Shown in pieces: positions 41,420-52,859 of a stretch of 64,000 bases of DNA. This DNA comes from Branchinecta lynchi (Eukaryota > Arthropoda > Branchiopoda > Anostraca > Branchinectidae): positions 4,671,790-4,735,789 of the forward strand of contig JAKZAP010000021.1 in NCBI GenBank assembly GCA_023053575.1. Direction: 5' to 3'. Position numbers and translations under genes: made by a program. Below the pieces are notes generated by a model. The model was given only the letters and a program-made list of their open reading frames with translations, did not search any database and had not been told where the DNA came from. The first letter of the stretch is position 1. Each line of letters opens with the position of its first letter.

Positions 41420-42410
41420 TCGATCTTCATCGGGGAGTGGAGGGAGGGGTAGCCCACCCAAATCTTGTGAAATGATGATCGATCTGGAACGAGGGGTATT
41501 AGATAGGCTCGATTGGTTCTCTTTTTATCTTTCTCCTCTTGGAACACTCCACTATTGCGAGCGCTGTAGCAGCTTTGGGCTTTCGGTTTTCACCATTTTC
41601 TGTGGAGCTCATAACTCGTGAACCAGTGCATGTATCAAGTTCATTCTGTGAACTTGTTGTTATTGTGGTCTTGTTGTGCTTTTTGGGGGGTCCTAACTCC
41701 CCCATCCACCTGGTTCTGGGGCAATTGGGCAAAGATTGCCGATGGAGTGGAGTTCATAACCAGTAGACAATGACAGATGTCAAGTTGAAAGCTGGTACAG
41801 CTGTTCGAGCTGGAGTCTAGTTTTACTTAGTAGGGGTCCAACCCCCCACATTCACTAGGTTCAGGGGCGATTGGGCCCAGATTGCCCATTGAGTGAAGAT
41901 CATAACCAGTGAACGATGACAGAGTATCAAGTTGAAACTTGGTACAGGTGTTGGCGCTGTGGTCTAGTTGTGCTTTTTAGGGGTCCAACGCCCCTCTCCC
42001 ACCCACCTAGTCCATGGGCAATTGGGCCCAGATTGCCCAGATAGTGGAGCTCAAAACTCGTGAACCATGACGGGCATTAATTTGAAACTTGGTAGTATTG
42101 TTGGGACTGGGGTCTAGTTCTACTTTTTGTGGTCCCAAATCCCCACACTCACCGGTTCTGGGGCAGTCGGGGTCCAAATTGACCCGTTGCTAAGATCTTA
42201 AGTTGACTACGGCTGGAGCTACAATGACGAACTTTCTTATACATATATCCTCTGGCTACGAAGAAAATCTTGAGGCTGTACCTCCCCCAACCCTCCCGGT
42301 CATCGCCAACTGGGCCCGGATTGCCCATGATTTGAGATTTTGTAAACCGTTACAGGTATCAAAATTTAAGGTTGGTATACTTGATGATGTTGGGATCTAG
42401 TTTGAAATTC
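41420..42410 (+). repeat. Tandem repeat of about 165 bp units
   Basis: At least four units share TTCTGGGGCAATTGGGC, CCAGATTGCCCA, GTGAACGATGACAG, AAGTTGAAACTTGGTAC and GGGGTCTAGTTCTACTTTTT. A C-run at 42411-42429 ends the array. Like families A and B, each unit includes GAAACTTGGT. ORFs up to 77 codons here follow the repeat. Confidence 0.8.
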
Positions 42411-42513
42411 CCCCCCCCCCCCCCCCCCCGTCCACACACCTTCACCATTCCTCGGACCATGGCCGGTATCACGCCAAAAATTGGAACGATTGTTGTCATT
42501 GATGTGATTTCAT

Positions 42514-42850
42514 ACTTCAAGAGGGGCGTTTTCAATAAGACATGCAGGAGTAGCACTATGGTATGAAATATCTCTGTGTGCTAGGAATGCAACAACCCTT
42601 CAGTCTTTTAAAAAGCAACTAAAAGAGCCATTTTCAAGTGATAGTAGTTGAGAGTTGTTATTTGTAAATGTATTTAATGAATAATGTTTCTTTTTTACGT
42701 ATGTTATAAAAAGGAGTAGCCTACTATTGAATGAGCTCCTTATGTGTATGTTCATTCCCATAGGCCGCATGGCCTTTTTCTTAGGCGGACATGCAGTTTG
42801 TTCCCGGAAGTATATTTTTTTGTTGTGTTAATGAATAATGTGAATCGGAA
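42514..42850 (+). pseudogene. LINE RT C-terminal tail with 3' UTR
   Basis: 45 codons read TSRGAFSIRHAGVALWYEIS then ARNATTLQSFKKQLKEPF and stop at 42649-42651. The pattern S-x-R-x-x-F-S-x-R-x-A-G-x-x-L-W...R-N-A-x-T-L-Q-S-F-K-K is the C-terminal end of CR1/L2-type RT. About 200 bp of 3' UTR follow. A frame too short for most ORF cut-offs. Confidence 0.75.
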
Positions 42851-42869
42851 CAAAATATTTCGTGAGAGT

Positions 42870-43035
42870 TAATGAGGTAGTCGATTTAGGGGTAAGAAGA
42901 CATGCTGAACACGTATATCAAAATCATCTTCTCGCCGGACAACTAATTCGCCCGGAATCCGGCGAAAACCTGGAAATTTGTCAAAAGTAAAAGTTCTATT
43001 TGAAGTTGATTGGATATTCGATTTAGGGGTTAGAA
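42870..43035 (-). mobile_element. Family B internal fragment
   Basis: One to one and a half units in reverse orientation: AGGGGTAAGAAGACATGCTG, TCGCCGGACAACTAATTCGC, CCCGGAATCCGGCGAAAACC, GAAGTTGATTGGATATTCG. Confidence 0.65.
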
Positions 43036-43039
43036 GACA

Positions 43040-44010
43040 AAATTTCATATCGTCATCATTATAGGGTTAAAACGTGAACCTGAAAAGATTGATTGGAAAT
43101 AATATGAACAAATTGATTGGAAATAATATTCTCTCGGATTTGACAAATAATGAGAGAGTGGAGGGAGGGGGGAATAATAAATTGAGGAATGGTATTCGAA
43201 TGAGCAACTGGATCTGGATAAAACTGGCCAGCCCCTCCACAGCGCGAGAGTTATCAGGCATACACGTTAACAACTCTTGCAAGTGCCATCTTGGTGATCG
43301 TCCGATTCCATCCACACCTTATTTGAATTTTCCCGGTTTTTCCGTTCACCACGCCATCTAGCAGTTTGGGGTAAAGTCAAGCAGCGAATGTGTTTGATTG
43401 AAGCGTCACCTGTCAGTTGGTAGACAGCCTTCGACAACATTAATTGAGTCATATATTGACATTGATCTGTAAGAAAATAAAGGTAAACCTTTCCGAGAGA
43501 GGGCTTCGTGAGGGTGAATACAGCGATACAGTAGAGGTATATTTGTGTGAACAGGTACTTTAATGTGAACGGTGTAATTTTGGGATAAATGGTAGAATGA
43601 AATACCTATTCAAGTGTTTTCGGATGCCCTTAATTACCTACTTTGGCTAACTGATAGTTAGCTTTAGACACAGCAAGTGCATGAAAATGGCGTCCAATGT
43701 CAACAAACGTTTACATAAGCATACCTCTACTGCTGTACTTGGGTGAAAAATTCTCTTTGCATCGTTTCAGTTCAATTTAGACTTTTTCCACATCCCCTAG
43801 CGAAAAGCTTATAATTCTGTAGGTAACTGTTAGAATCTTTCTGTAGGAAAACTTTTTAAAGATATTTTAACATCCGCGCCAAATCTTCCACTTTACAGAA
43901 CACTGACCGATTATCGGATCTTGCTTCGGATCTTCTCTACTGATTTCAGATTGTCGTCCGGTCATTTTAGCACACACAAAGATGGTGGCTGAAATTCCAC
44001 CTCGGTCTGT
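43040..44010. other. Gene-free stretch
   Basis: Short ORFs of 60-95 codons are present on both strands without recognisable domains or splice context. Confidence 0.45.
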
Positions 44011-44027
44011 TCGAAGCCTTCTTTAAC

Positions 44028-44564
44028 GGGGTCGACTAAAAAGAGACACGGCAGGCGACGGCATGATGTAGGAGGCATGAGTGGCTACTTAAAAGAGGCA
44101 CGAAAAATAAAAGGGTCCTTTCAGTCTTCAGAGTGAGGTGCAGGAAGAATGTTCCAACGTGCCTTCTTTTAGGATCCGCAGCTACGAACTCTCACTTATT
44201 TGTCTAGGTATTTGGGACGTCTGATAGATACACGTATCCCTGCGTTTGTGATACCGGAAGATAAGGTAAATAAGTTGTGCAATCTTGTCGCGATGATTGA
44301 GAATGTAAAAGAAACTACGGTAAATACGTTGCAGAAGTTCATGGGGTATGCGATACCGCTGCATCCAGCGTTTCCACATGCCCGTCTTTTCATCTCACAG
44401 ACTTCCGCAAGCATATCGCTTACTGAAAAGCTACACAGTTTGCAAGTCCCAGTCAGTGCCGAATTGCGACAGGAACTCGTGTTCTGGTATTTTCGAAACC
44501 AATCTCTTTTTATTACTCGTGCCTCCTCCGGCATGTAGTACCGTGCCTCTTTTTAGTAGATCCC
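44028..44564 (+). mobile_element. Mutator-like TIR element carrying a DIRS reverse-transcriptase fragment
   Basis: Ends GGGGTCGACTAAAAAGAG and the inverted GTGCCTCTTTTTAGTAGATCCC. The 9-bp flanks TTCTTTAAC (44019-44027 and 44565-44573) are identical. The left 145 bp match, inverted, the right half of the 242-bp element at 36062-36303, including CAGAGTGAGG and CCTTCTTTTAGG. The interior 44173-44538 is a coding fragment of a DIRS-type retroelement not present in the short form. The layout is that of a transduplicating (Pack-MULE-like) element. Confidence 0.8.
44173..44538 (+). pseudogene. DIRS-type reverse transcriptase / RNase H fragment
   Basis: An open frame of about 122 codons from 44173 to the stop at 44536-44538 reads LRTLTYLSRYLGRLIDTRIP, FVIPEDKVNKLCNL, TLQKFMGYAIPLHPAFP, ARLFISQTSASIS and ELRQELVFWYF. 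The order L-x-Y-L-G-x-x-[IV]-D-T, then [IV]-P-E-[DE]-K, then a L-x-[KR]-[FL]-[MV]-G helix, an A-R-L-[FY] and a L-R-x-E-L-x-x-W matches the RT-to-RNase H connection of tyrosine-recombinase DIRS elements. The frame is intact, but both ends are truncated by the surrounding inverted-repeat element. There is no start codon in a good context. Confidence 0.7.
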
Positions 44565-44669
44565 TTCTTTAACTCGATTATTGATATATTCTTTGATAGA
44601 TTATTAACCGGTCATTCAGTTCCTCGCTTTGCATTAGTAGTTTTATAATCTCTGCCTATCGGCAACTTG

Positions 44670-45290
44670 TTCAGTTCAGTTTATTTTACGACCCAAATAT
44701 ATTTAAGTATGATACCAGTACCCACCCCAAGAAAAGTACAAAAAAGCACTTGCAACTGTGCTGGTACATAAAACTCATTTCCTAACTAATAATTAACTAG
44801 AAACAAAACATGACAGAAAAAAAGCACTAAAATAAAAAATAATAACCAATCTCTCATCAATTCATTTAGTAATAATAATGAGAAAAAAGAAAAATAATAA
44901 AAAAATAAAAAAAAGTATAAACCTTGGCTTAACAAATACTTTTTCAGTTTATGATTAAATAACACCAGGTGCTCAGCCGCCCGAACACTCTCCGGAACAG
45001 AGTTCCACACGTTAGGCCCTGAAAATCTAATAGGGACGCCGGCCCTGGTTCCACTTTTCTGTTGTTATGTTTAGTCGCACTTAAGACGGATAACGTCTCC
45101 CCTGGATCTGATGCATCCAGGATGACGGAATGAGCCTGGAATGATGGATCTGTTATGGTCCGTTTCTTGTTGCTTTGCTGGTTGGGGGGTCTTCTTTTGT
45201 GAGGTTTGCTTTTATTGTTGATTATGAAGAGTAGTCCAATTAATTTACACATTAGTCCCAGAGTAGTCTTTTTGCATTTTGGATTTTGTT
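44670..45290 (-). pseudogene. LINE RT C-terminal relic and 3' UTR
   Basis: The minus strand reads GTRAGVPIRFSGPNVWNSVP then ESVRAAEHLVLFNHKLKKYL, the W-N-S-[LV]-P signature at the end of non-LTR RT. A frameshift separates it from the upstream part (KHNNRKVEP). A 3' UTR runs to about 44670, ending in AATAAACTG. Confidence 0.7.
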
Positions 45291-45737
45291 CCACACCTTG
45301 TCCAGACCAGATTTGAACCTTGCGGTTGATCCGGACATGATGGTTTCCAAAGTTAGAAGGCTACAGTCGTTCGCCATCCTCGACGAGGATACATGTTTTG
45401 TCACCCTGTCCACGTAGGGGATTTCTTCAGCTTTTTGGGATATCCTCATGTTGTGGCTGGCCCAAATATCCCCCCCCCTCCCCCTCCCCAGGTATGGCAG
45501 AAGTGAACAGGAGGCTAACGAACGACAGAGCTTCTGACGGTCAAAGCAGACCTTCAACATATCGGAGGCTTTAGGAAGTATGGAAGACGGCTTGACATCC
45601 AGTGGTTGTCCCTGCGTGAGCCAGATGTCCAAAACCGCCTGTAAGTGTTGGTTTATGGCTGCCAGGACAAGCCATGGAGGTTCACCCTGCAAAAAGTATG
45701 ATTGACAAGTGCAGCTACCTAATCTTCCCCGACACAT
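45252..45737 (-). CDS. Unrecognised 161-codon ORF next to a LINE relic
   Basis: Minus-strand frame starting MCRGRLGSC and ending NKIQNAKRLLWD. It includes Cys-rich, Leu-rich and Gly/Arg (GRGRGG) segments, but I recognise no domain. It ends directly upstream of the LINE RT tail on the same strand, so it may be retroelement-derived. The Gly/Arg stretch comes from a C/T-rich tract (45473-45492). It could equally be chance. Confidence 0.3.
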   Translation of the reverse strand: MCRGRLGSCTCQSYFLQGEPPWLVLAAINQHLQAVLDIWLTQGQPLDVKPSSILPKASDMLKVCFDRQKLCRSLASCSLLPYLGRGRGGDIWASHNMRISQKAEEIPYVDRVTKHVSSSRMANDCSLLTLETIMSGSTARFKSGLDKVWNKIQNAKRLLWD

Positions 45738-45739
45738 AG

Positions 45740-47640
45740 CACCAGTCGATTGTGTTTGCTTTAGGGCTTTCTCGCTGTCTCAGAATATCCACCTAAAATT
45801 TTAGCTCCCCCCCCCTCCCCGTCGCTGCAACATCCCTTACCTACCTACGCCTCTGCCATATTATTTATTTATTTAATCTAATAAAACGGCCAGCTTGGGC
45901 CATACTAAACAACTAACAATGGGTGTGGGCAAAAATATAAAAACAATAAGCTACCCAACATCAAATGCTGAATACAGCTCACGGTTCCATGCCATCCACA
46001 CAGGTAAGGATAGTCGCATGTTTGGGCCCGAGAGAGTCACAAGGAGTCGATTACTGGACCGAAAGATCCGGGTCTGAAGAGGATCCGGGTATTAAGCTTC
46101 ACTTTGTTTTGTTTTATTGACCGGTCGTTTTGGTCCTTCCCACGCACCAGTAGTTTTAATAAGGATATCTTCAAGGTGTAAGGTTTTTCATTATCAACCA
46201 ATAAGATAGTACTACAAATTTCAATTACATAATATTAAGTAATCTGAACTAGCGAAAAAATAATTTGAATAGACCAATCCTTTCACATTAGTTTTTTAAT
46301 GAAAGAAAACTAACCGATAGTGAGGATTACACAACCGCCACAAAAACCCGGGACAAATCCAAGGTCCCTTCATTTTGACTTATTTTTACGCTGGCTTATC
46401 TGCTCCTTTACACTTAAAGTTTAACCATTTAGGGCCGAGATAAAACAGTCAAGTTACCCATCACTTATCCCGTTAGATAGGCTTGAAGACCTGATAAAAT
46501 GCGTTATATACTTTGTTGCTCCATTATTCATAAAACCGATTTTAATCTGATGAACGTTTTATTTCTGTTTGTAATACCTCTGTGTGCTTGTACCACTATG
46601 CTTAATATATGTAACAACTATAACGGTAAACGATTGCAGACATATAAATCTGTTTAGGGTCACACGCAAAAACGGGCTTTTTTAAGAAGAGGCCTTACAG
46701 TGTGGGATTGAACATTTCCTGAGCTTCAGTAACCATTTTCGTGCACGCTTTTGTCGGAATTCAACTTTTCCGCGTCGGTGAGAACTGCTTCTTATCGGAC
46801 CAGCAGTGCATGTTCTTGACCGAGATCTGGACGTCACTACTAGAGCTCAAGGTGAAAAAAAATTCGTTAGCAGACTGAAAAATAATTCAGTGTAGCCTGT
46901 TCATGCCCATATACAATTATAAGCTGGCTTTTCAGTTAAAGTTCAAGAAGCTCTGGACTACCTAGAGGCTCGTTTCACAACCTGCTCCGAGTAAAACGCT
47001 GACCGATTCTTTTTCCCGGCCCAGATTATTCACCTTGTTATAACTGGAGATGGAGCGTAGGGTAACTACGGGTGGTAGTAGCCTATAAATTGAGGTAGCG
47101 TCCGTAGCGTGTAAGGCGGCGGGTAAGTAAGGGCGGTAGTAGACAAGGTTTACGTTAACATATAGTGGTTTTATTTCTGACTTACTCTTTATAAAGGCAA
47201 TCCCAATCCGGGTAAATAATATCACGATCAATAACGATAATAGACTAAGTCATGTGTGACTTACAAAATATGAAAGACGAAAGACCCAGCGCTAAGACTG
47301 GAAAAAGCTTATATACTCCTAACTGCACAAGTGAAGGTCCTGACGTAACATACAATTTAGCTTCCTGACCGGAAACTATCTGACGTCGACGTAGTATGGA
47401 CTTTAGCAATATCCAACTGACGTGGACTTCAGTTTAACAGGATGTTGTTTAGTTCTGAGTCTTCATTTGTGCAATTAGATTCTACGAAGTACCAAAGGAT
47501 CATGTTCACTTCGGTATGTACATATAGTTAGTTAAGCACTTGACATAGAGACCGACACAACAACCTGTCACTTTAGCCACCACCCTCGCTGTAACATCCG
47601 TTTCCTACCTACCCCTCTTTAAGAAGCTCATCTTGTCTTA
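45740..47640. other. Gene-free stretch
   Basis: AT-rich, with a C-run at 45806-45818. Pieces of the 47.6-kb tandem family (CTAGAGGCTCGTTTCACAACC, GACCGATTCTTTTTCCCGG) occur near 46965-47030. No exon was recognised. Confidence 0.45.
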
Positions 47641-48170
47641 TTTTATCAATATTTCATTCAAGTCCGTTCCGCACACCAGCGGCTGTAGTAGCCTATTCCT
47701 GGCCCATCTACACATTTGTCTCTCCCAGCTCTCTGGGCAGGGCCTTGGAGGTCCATTTCCTAACCCGCGTAAAATACTCACCGATTAACCGGTTTCGCTT
47801 TGGTCCTTTTTTGTCGTCCCATTACTCACCCCAGAACTGCAGAATACCTTTCCTACCTATTCCTCTCATTTTGTTCAAGACCTGCCATTTTGGAGGTAAT
47901 GTCCATAGCCTATCTGCACAGATGTCTCTTAGAAGCTCTCTCGGCAGCGTTTGTAGGTTCATTTCATAACCCGCGTAAAACACTCGCCGATTAACTGGTC
48001 GTGCTTTGGTCCATTGGCTCGTCCCATTACTCACCCCGTAACTGCAGCAACCTTTCCTACCTATTCCTCTTATTTTGTCCTATTTTGTCAAGCGGTGATG
48101 CGGGTGCATCCCCCGCACCAGTAGTTCCTGTCCCATCTGCACCTCTATACATTACTCCGACAAAACCTAG
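47640..48170 (+). repeat. Tandem repeat, two to three units of about 200-220 bp
   Basis: Repeated words: TTTCMTAACCCGCGTAAAA, CTCRCCGATTAAC, GCTTTGGTCC, CGTCCCATTACTCACCCC, AACTGCAG and CTTTCCTACCTATTCCTCT. Related units lie at 46965 and 49555-49740. Confidence 0.7.
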
Positions 48171-48518
48171 TATCTGCACCTGAGTAGCTTTCCGAGAACA
48201 ATGTGGAAACGTTGTGTTTTTAAGCTGCTTCTTTTTTCGTATACATTCAGCAAACTTATGTAGATTTGTAAACAATAAGGTGATGATTCTGGTGATGTTG
48301 TTGCTGCTGGAGCGTAGGTTTGTCAGACGCTAGGTTTTGGTGAAAAAGCACATGTATAGTATGTTCATAATAGGTAAAGCCCGAAAATAAAGTTGGGACC
48401 TTGTGTAGATACTAGGTGAGATCTAAGAAACTAAGACTTGTAGAAGAATTCTGATTTCACGATTGAATTCCTCGTGCTCTGATTAGATGGGATCCACTCA
48501 TAAATAAAACTCGATTTT

Positions 48519-49511
48519 TATGGCACTTGCCCTTCGGCCAAGTGCCATATAGCGTTCGCAATTTCTGCCTGTCGGTCCGGGTTTTGCTAGTTCGTGCACT
48601 TCCACATAAGCTAGGACGATGAAACTTGGCAGGCATATCAGGGAATCCAAATGATTAAGTTGGAAACAGTCACTTTCCCGATCCGAGCATCGTGGGGGGA
48701 GTGGAGGGGGGGGGGAATCCAGAATCTTGAGGTATTTATAACTCTTGAACGGGTGATCGGATCTTAATGAAACTTGGTATTCGGAAAGACCTCGTGTCTC
48801 AGACGATCTACATAAAATCCGGACCGGATCCGGTGATTTCGGGGGGGGGGAGTTGGAGAGGGGAACCGGAAATCTCGGGAAATGCTTAGAGTGGAGGGAT
48901 CAGGATGAAACTTGGTGGGAAGAGCAAGCACAAGTCCTAGATACATCATTGACATAACCAGACAGGATTCGAGCACTATGGGGGGAGTTGGGGGGGGGGG
49001 ATCCGGATTTCTGATTAAACGTGAGTTCGGTATTTCCTGATGCACTAGGACGATGCAACTGGGCTGGCATATCAGGGACTTGAATAAAGCGACGTGAAAA
49101 TGATCGTTTGCATGATCCGATCATCGTGGGGGGTGTGGCCGGAGGGGGAATCCAGAATCTTGAGGTATTTACAACTCTTGAACGGGTGATTGGATCTTAA
49201 TGAAACTTGATATTTGGAAAGACCTCGTGTCTCAGACGATCCACATAAAATCCTGACCGGATCCAGTGACTTCGGGGGGAGTTGGAGAGGAGAACCGGAA
49301 ATCTTGGGAAACGCTTAGAATGGAGGGATCAGGATGAAACTTGGTGGGAAGAGCAAGCACAAGTCCTACATACATCATTGACGTGAAATTAAATAAATTA
49401 TTTCTAAGTCTAATCCTAGGGGGGGTTGAAGGGGGGATTTTGGGACATTCTCATCTACTTTCTTGTACCACCTACTCGTAACAAGTGCCATATGAGCTCG
49501 TAGCTCTTGTT
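48519..49511 (+). mobile_element. Family A element, diverged complete copy
   Basis: Head ATGGCACTTG/CAAGTGCCAT hairpin after a T-run, about two and a half dimers, and the intact 3' end CAAGTGCCAT...GAGCTCGTAGCTC TTGTT. Units are more diverged than in 17291-18917, so it is an older copy with the same ends. Confidence 0.82.
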
Positions 49512-50030
49512 ATAGACTAGGTTTTGTCGGAGGACATCCGAGAAGCTTTCTGGGCTACGGCGTTGGGAGCTCATTTCATATCCACGCCAGATGTGTCAGA
49601 AAAGACTGACCGATTCTGGAGTCTCGCTCTAGTTCTTTTTCTTCTTCCCAGAATCCAGATATCCTCCCCCTCCCCTTACGAGTAGCCCTAATATCACTCT
49701 CCGATCTAAACCTCATCCGTTGGAAGCTTCTCGTGCCACTGCTTCTTTCGCTTGTTTCATAATTTGTGCCAAAAGTTCAGCTCCCAGAACACCAGCCGTA
49801 ACGGACTCTCGCTTCAGGTCTCTGCTCTTGTCAGCCCTGTAATTTGTGTGGAAGAAAGAGAAGTTAATCACCATCCGTCGGAAATTGATGTAATCATTCC
49901 ACAGGCTCCATTTCCTTCATATGACGTTGAAGCCGATGGTTGGTGTTATTTTACGATGTGAGGAAAAATATGGCCCTAGGACTTGGGTGAGAGGCGTCGG
50001 GGAAACAGGGAAACTGGGCTTAATAATAAA
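49512..50030. other. Stretch related to the 47.6-kb tandem family
   Basis: GAGCTCATTTCATATCCACGCC and AGACTGACCGATTCTGGAG recall the 47.6-kb units. A 69-codon ORF at 49752-49961 has no recognisable domain and no clear splice sites. Confidence 0.4.
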
Positions 50031-50034
50031 AACG

Positions 50035-50995
50035 TAAACAAAGGTTCGATGGGATCCCAAAAATTTTATATTTTATCACGACAATTGGGTCTTGCCTTCG
50101 GCAGATCCAGTCTTCGTCAGAATCCTTGAACATTTTTCCTATTGAAAATTAGAAACCGATTAATTTAGCAAATAGCTAATTATCTGAGACAACCAAATTC
50201 CAAGCCAAGAAAACCAAATAAGTCAAATCTTTTTTGACAATACTGATCGAAACTTCCTGCTTCACTTTTGCGAAATTTTCAGTTTCGGCCGAATTCTGAA
50301 CGAACACTTGTCCAGCAAAAAAACAAAGTTCAGAAACGAATTCAACGTTTCTCCTCATCCCTATAAAGGACATCTAATCAATTTGGAATAAAACTTTAAT
50401 TTATAACAAATTTTCCTGTTTCAGCGGATGAACAATACGTCCGTTAAAAACGAGTGCTATATACGGATTAAGCGTCTCTTCTTACCCCTAAATCTGTCAG
50501 CTTAAAATAGAACTTTTGCTTTTAACAGATTTTCCGTTTTTTCCGGACTCGGGCGAACTAGTTGTCGGGGTAGAAAATGATTTTCGCATAAGTGTTCAGC
50601 CTGTCTTCTTATTTCTAAATCGAATATCTAACTTTTTCTTTTAACAATTTTTCCGGTTTTCGCGGGGTTCCGGACGAACTATTTTTCCGGCAAGAACATG
50701 GTTTTCATCATCGGGTTCATGATGTCTTCTTACCTATAATCGAATATCACATTAGCTGTTTATAAATATTTTGTTTGAACCTTAATTTGAACCCCCACCC
50801 CTAAATATAAGGCTACAGAGCCCGTCTACGAACTCGACCTTACCCTTGACCCAAATAATCCTACACCAGTTTTCATCAAAGTATCTCATTCCCGTGGAGA
50901 GTTAATTATCATGCTGACAAACGGACGGGCGGACAGATGGACAACTTTTGCGACGTCGTAGGTATCCCTCCATTTAAGTTTTGAGATCCCAAAAA
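50035..50995 (+). mobile_element. Family B element, copy
   Basis: The start reads GGTTCGATGGGATCCC and the end TTAAGTTTTGAGATCCC. Several about 135-bp units lie between. Ends are slightly diverged. Confidence 0.78.
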
Positions 50996-51309
50996 GAGGT
51001 GAAAGAGTTGGAGCCGGGTTCGTTGAGAGAAATTGAAACAGGGATCCTCACTGTTCTCTTGGGTTTCTTCTTCTTGTTCCTTAGACAAGAATCACTGTTC
51101 TGAGGCAGTATTCAGGACGTCGCCATCGTTAGTCACGTAGTCACTGCATTTCGGTGAATCATCAGGCAGTGTTGTCAGAGCATCGCGGCGACTTGATTCG
51201 GACATCTTTTTGGCCCACATTTTGCGTTTAAATTTGAATTTTGCCCGATTCCTGCATGTCACAAATTTGAACGTTACTAAACTCAAAGAACTACGGCTTT
51301 CATCACAAA

Positions 51310-51650
51310 TGAATCAATGGTCATGTTCTGTCTGCAGTCAAAAAGTAACCAAAAGCAGCGTCGGTGCAAAATGTGATGACGTAAGTGGTGCCATCTGACC
51401 TGTGGAAAGGCAAAATACTCACGTGAACTAGCGAGCATCTTTGTTTGCCCTAGCTGCAAGGCTTCGAATACAAGCTCAACCACAACGGGAGCCAAAACTC
51501 AATCGAACTCACCAGTAGCTCGCAGTCCAAATCTACAACCGAAAACCAGCTCCACTCCGATCAGCACAAACAACGATAAGCCAACAACATCCAGAGGCAA
51601 CGACATTATCTTGGATCGCAGCTTGGGACAGGCAAACGCCACCTTATAGT
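51310..51650 (+). pseudogene. LINE ORF1 relic with PHD finger (frameshifted)
   Basis: In one frame WSCSVCSQKVTKSSVGAKCDD is read, as overlapping pieces. After a small shift at about 51380 the next frame continues KWCHLTCGKAKYSRELAS then FVCPSCKASN. Together they supply Cys-x2-Cys, Cys, Trp-Cys-His-x2-Cys and Cys-x2-Cys, i.e. a C4HC3 PHD finger. A Ser/Thr/Pro/Asn-rich tail follows to a stop at about 51650. PHD fingers of this kind are known in ORF1 of CR1/L2-type LINEs. A host PHD gene is less likely because of the frameshift. Confidence 0.55.
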
Positions 51651-52135
51651 CCGACCGCCAGCTCGTCAAAAGACGCTTAGTTTCGAAAACACCCGACCCA
51701 AAAGGTACAGTCAGTCTGACGATACCATTTTGTAGGCCAAAAAATCTTGATTCAGAATATGCTTGGAACGGTGGTATCCGGCGCTGGCTTAACTCCTAAA
51801 AACACTTTTTGTTTGTGTTTATACTTGCTTTTTGGAAGTGTTAGACCCCTTCTCGAAAAGTACCTATTTTAGTTGAGAATTGCTCAACAGGTAGTGCGCA
51901 CAAGCAAGAATCGCCGCTAATTAGTTAACCCACTCACCCTACAGAGAAGACACGGAAGAGGAGATAAAATTGCGAAACAAGCATGACAGTAAAAGCAACT
52001 AAAGATCAGACTTTCTTGCTACTTACTCAGAGAACACCGTAAAGGGCAAAATATTTGATTTCTGACTATTAACAGGGGAAATAATGTAGCTGAACCTGGC
52101 ATGGTAATACGATGATTTTTACCCATGGTTGCAGC

Positions 52136-52303
52136 CAGGCCCGTATCCAGGAATTTATTTCGGGGGGGGGGGGGGGGGTTGCCTGCTGGTCGGACAAAAA
52201 AGTACAAAAAACACATAGATCAGAGGTAAAAGCCTATACAAATTATGATTTTTGTATGTTTCGGGGGGGGGGGGGTCAACCCCCCCCCCTGGAAACGGCC
52301 TTG
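52136..52303. mobile_element. hAT-type MITE, copy 2
   Basis: Ends CAGGCCCGTATCCAGG / CCTGGAAACGGCCTTG; flanks GTTGCAGC on both sides (52128-52135 and 52304-52311). It contains two long G-runs and a C-run. Over its length it matches 5252-5414, including GCCTGCTGGTCGGACAAAAAA. Confidence 0.92.
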
Positions 52304-52859
52304 GTTGCAGCTCAGTCTGTCTGGTGTGTTTATTATGTGAACAGTTACTTAAATGTGAACAATGCAGGTTTGTGGTCAATGGTAGAACGTGTAGCAAATG
52401 GTACTAAAGAACCTGATGTGAAGACGAATGGACGTTAATTAACCTGTTGTACCGACAAGACTTGAACTTCTCGGGTGCACCCGACGAAGTTTGCACAACT
52501 TAATTTCTTACGTACCAGAGGGGTACAAGACCTCGTTTTTACACTACCTCGATTGTTGCCGCGAAAATGTTCGTATGGGGGGCAGGTGCTCTGTCGACTC
52601 GGATGAAGAATAGGGAATTTGATTGTGTGAAGCAACGTTGGCAAAGTTTGAGATTTGTGTGTCCCATTCAACTCGTCTTTTTGTGCTTTAGATATTTCGT
52701 GCGACATTTCAATACACGACCATATTATTTGAACCAGTTGTAATTACTGTAGTTGTTGATTCATTCAAAACTTAGGTTATTAAGCAACAGACTCGCATCA
52801 CATCCTTAATCAACGAGTGTCTATTCCTGGCACACGGAATCAGCGGGTTCAATTTGGTT

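Noticed and set aside
44200..44534. Minus-strand 112-codon ORF opposite the DIRS fragment
   Set aside because: It is the antisense shadow of the + strand frame, which matches DIRS RT/RNase H motifs.
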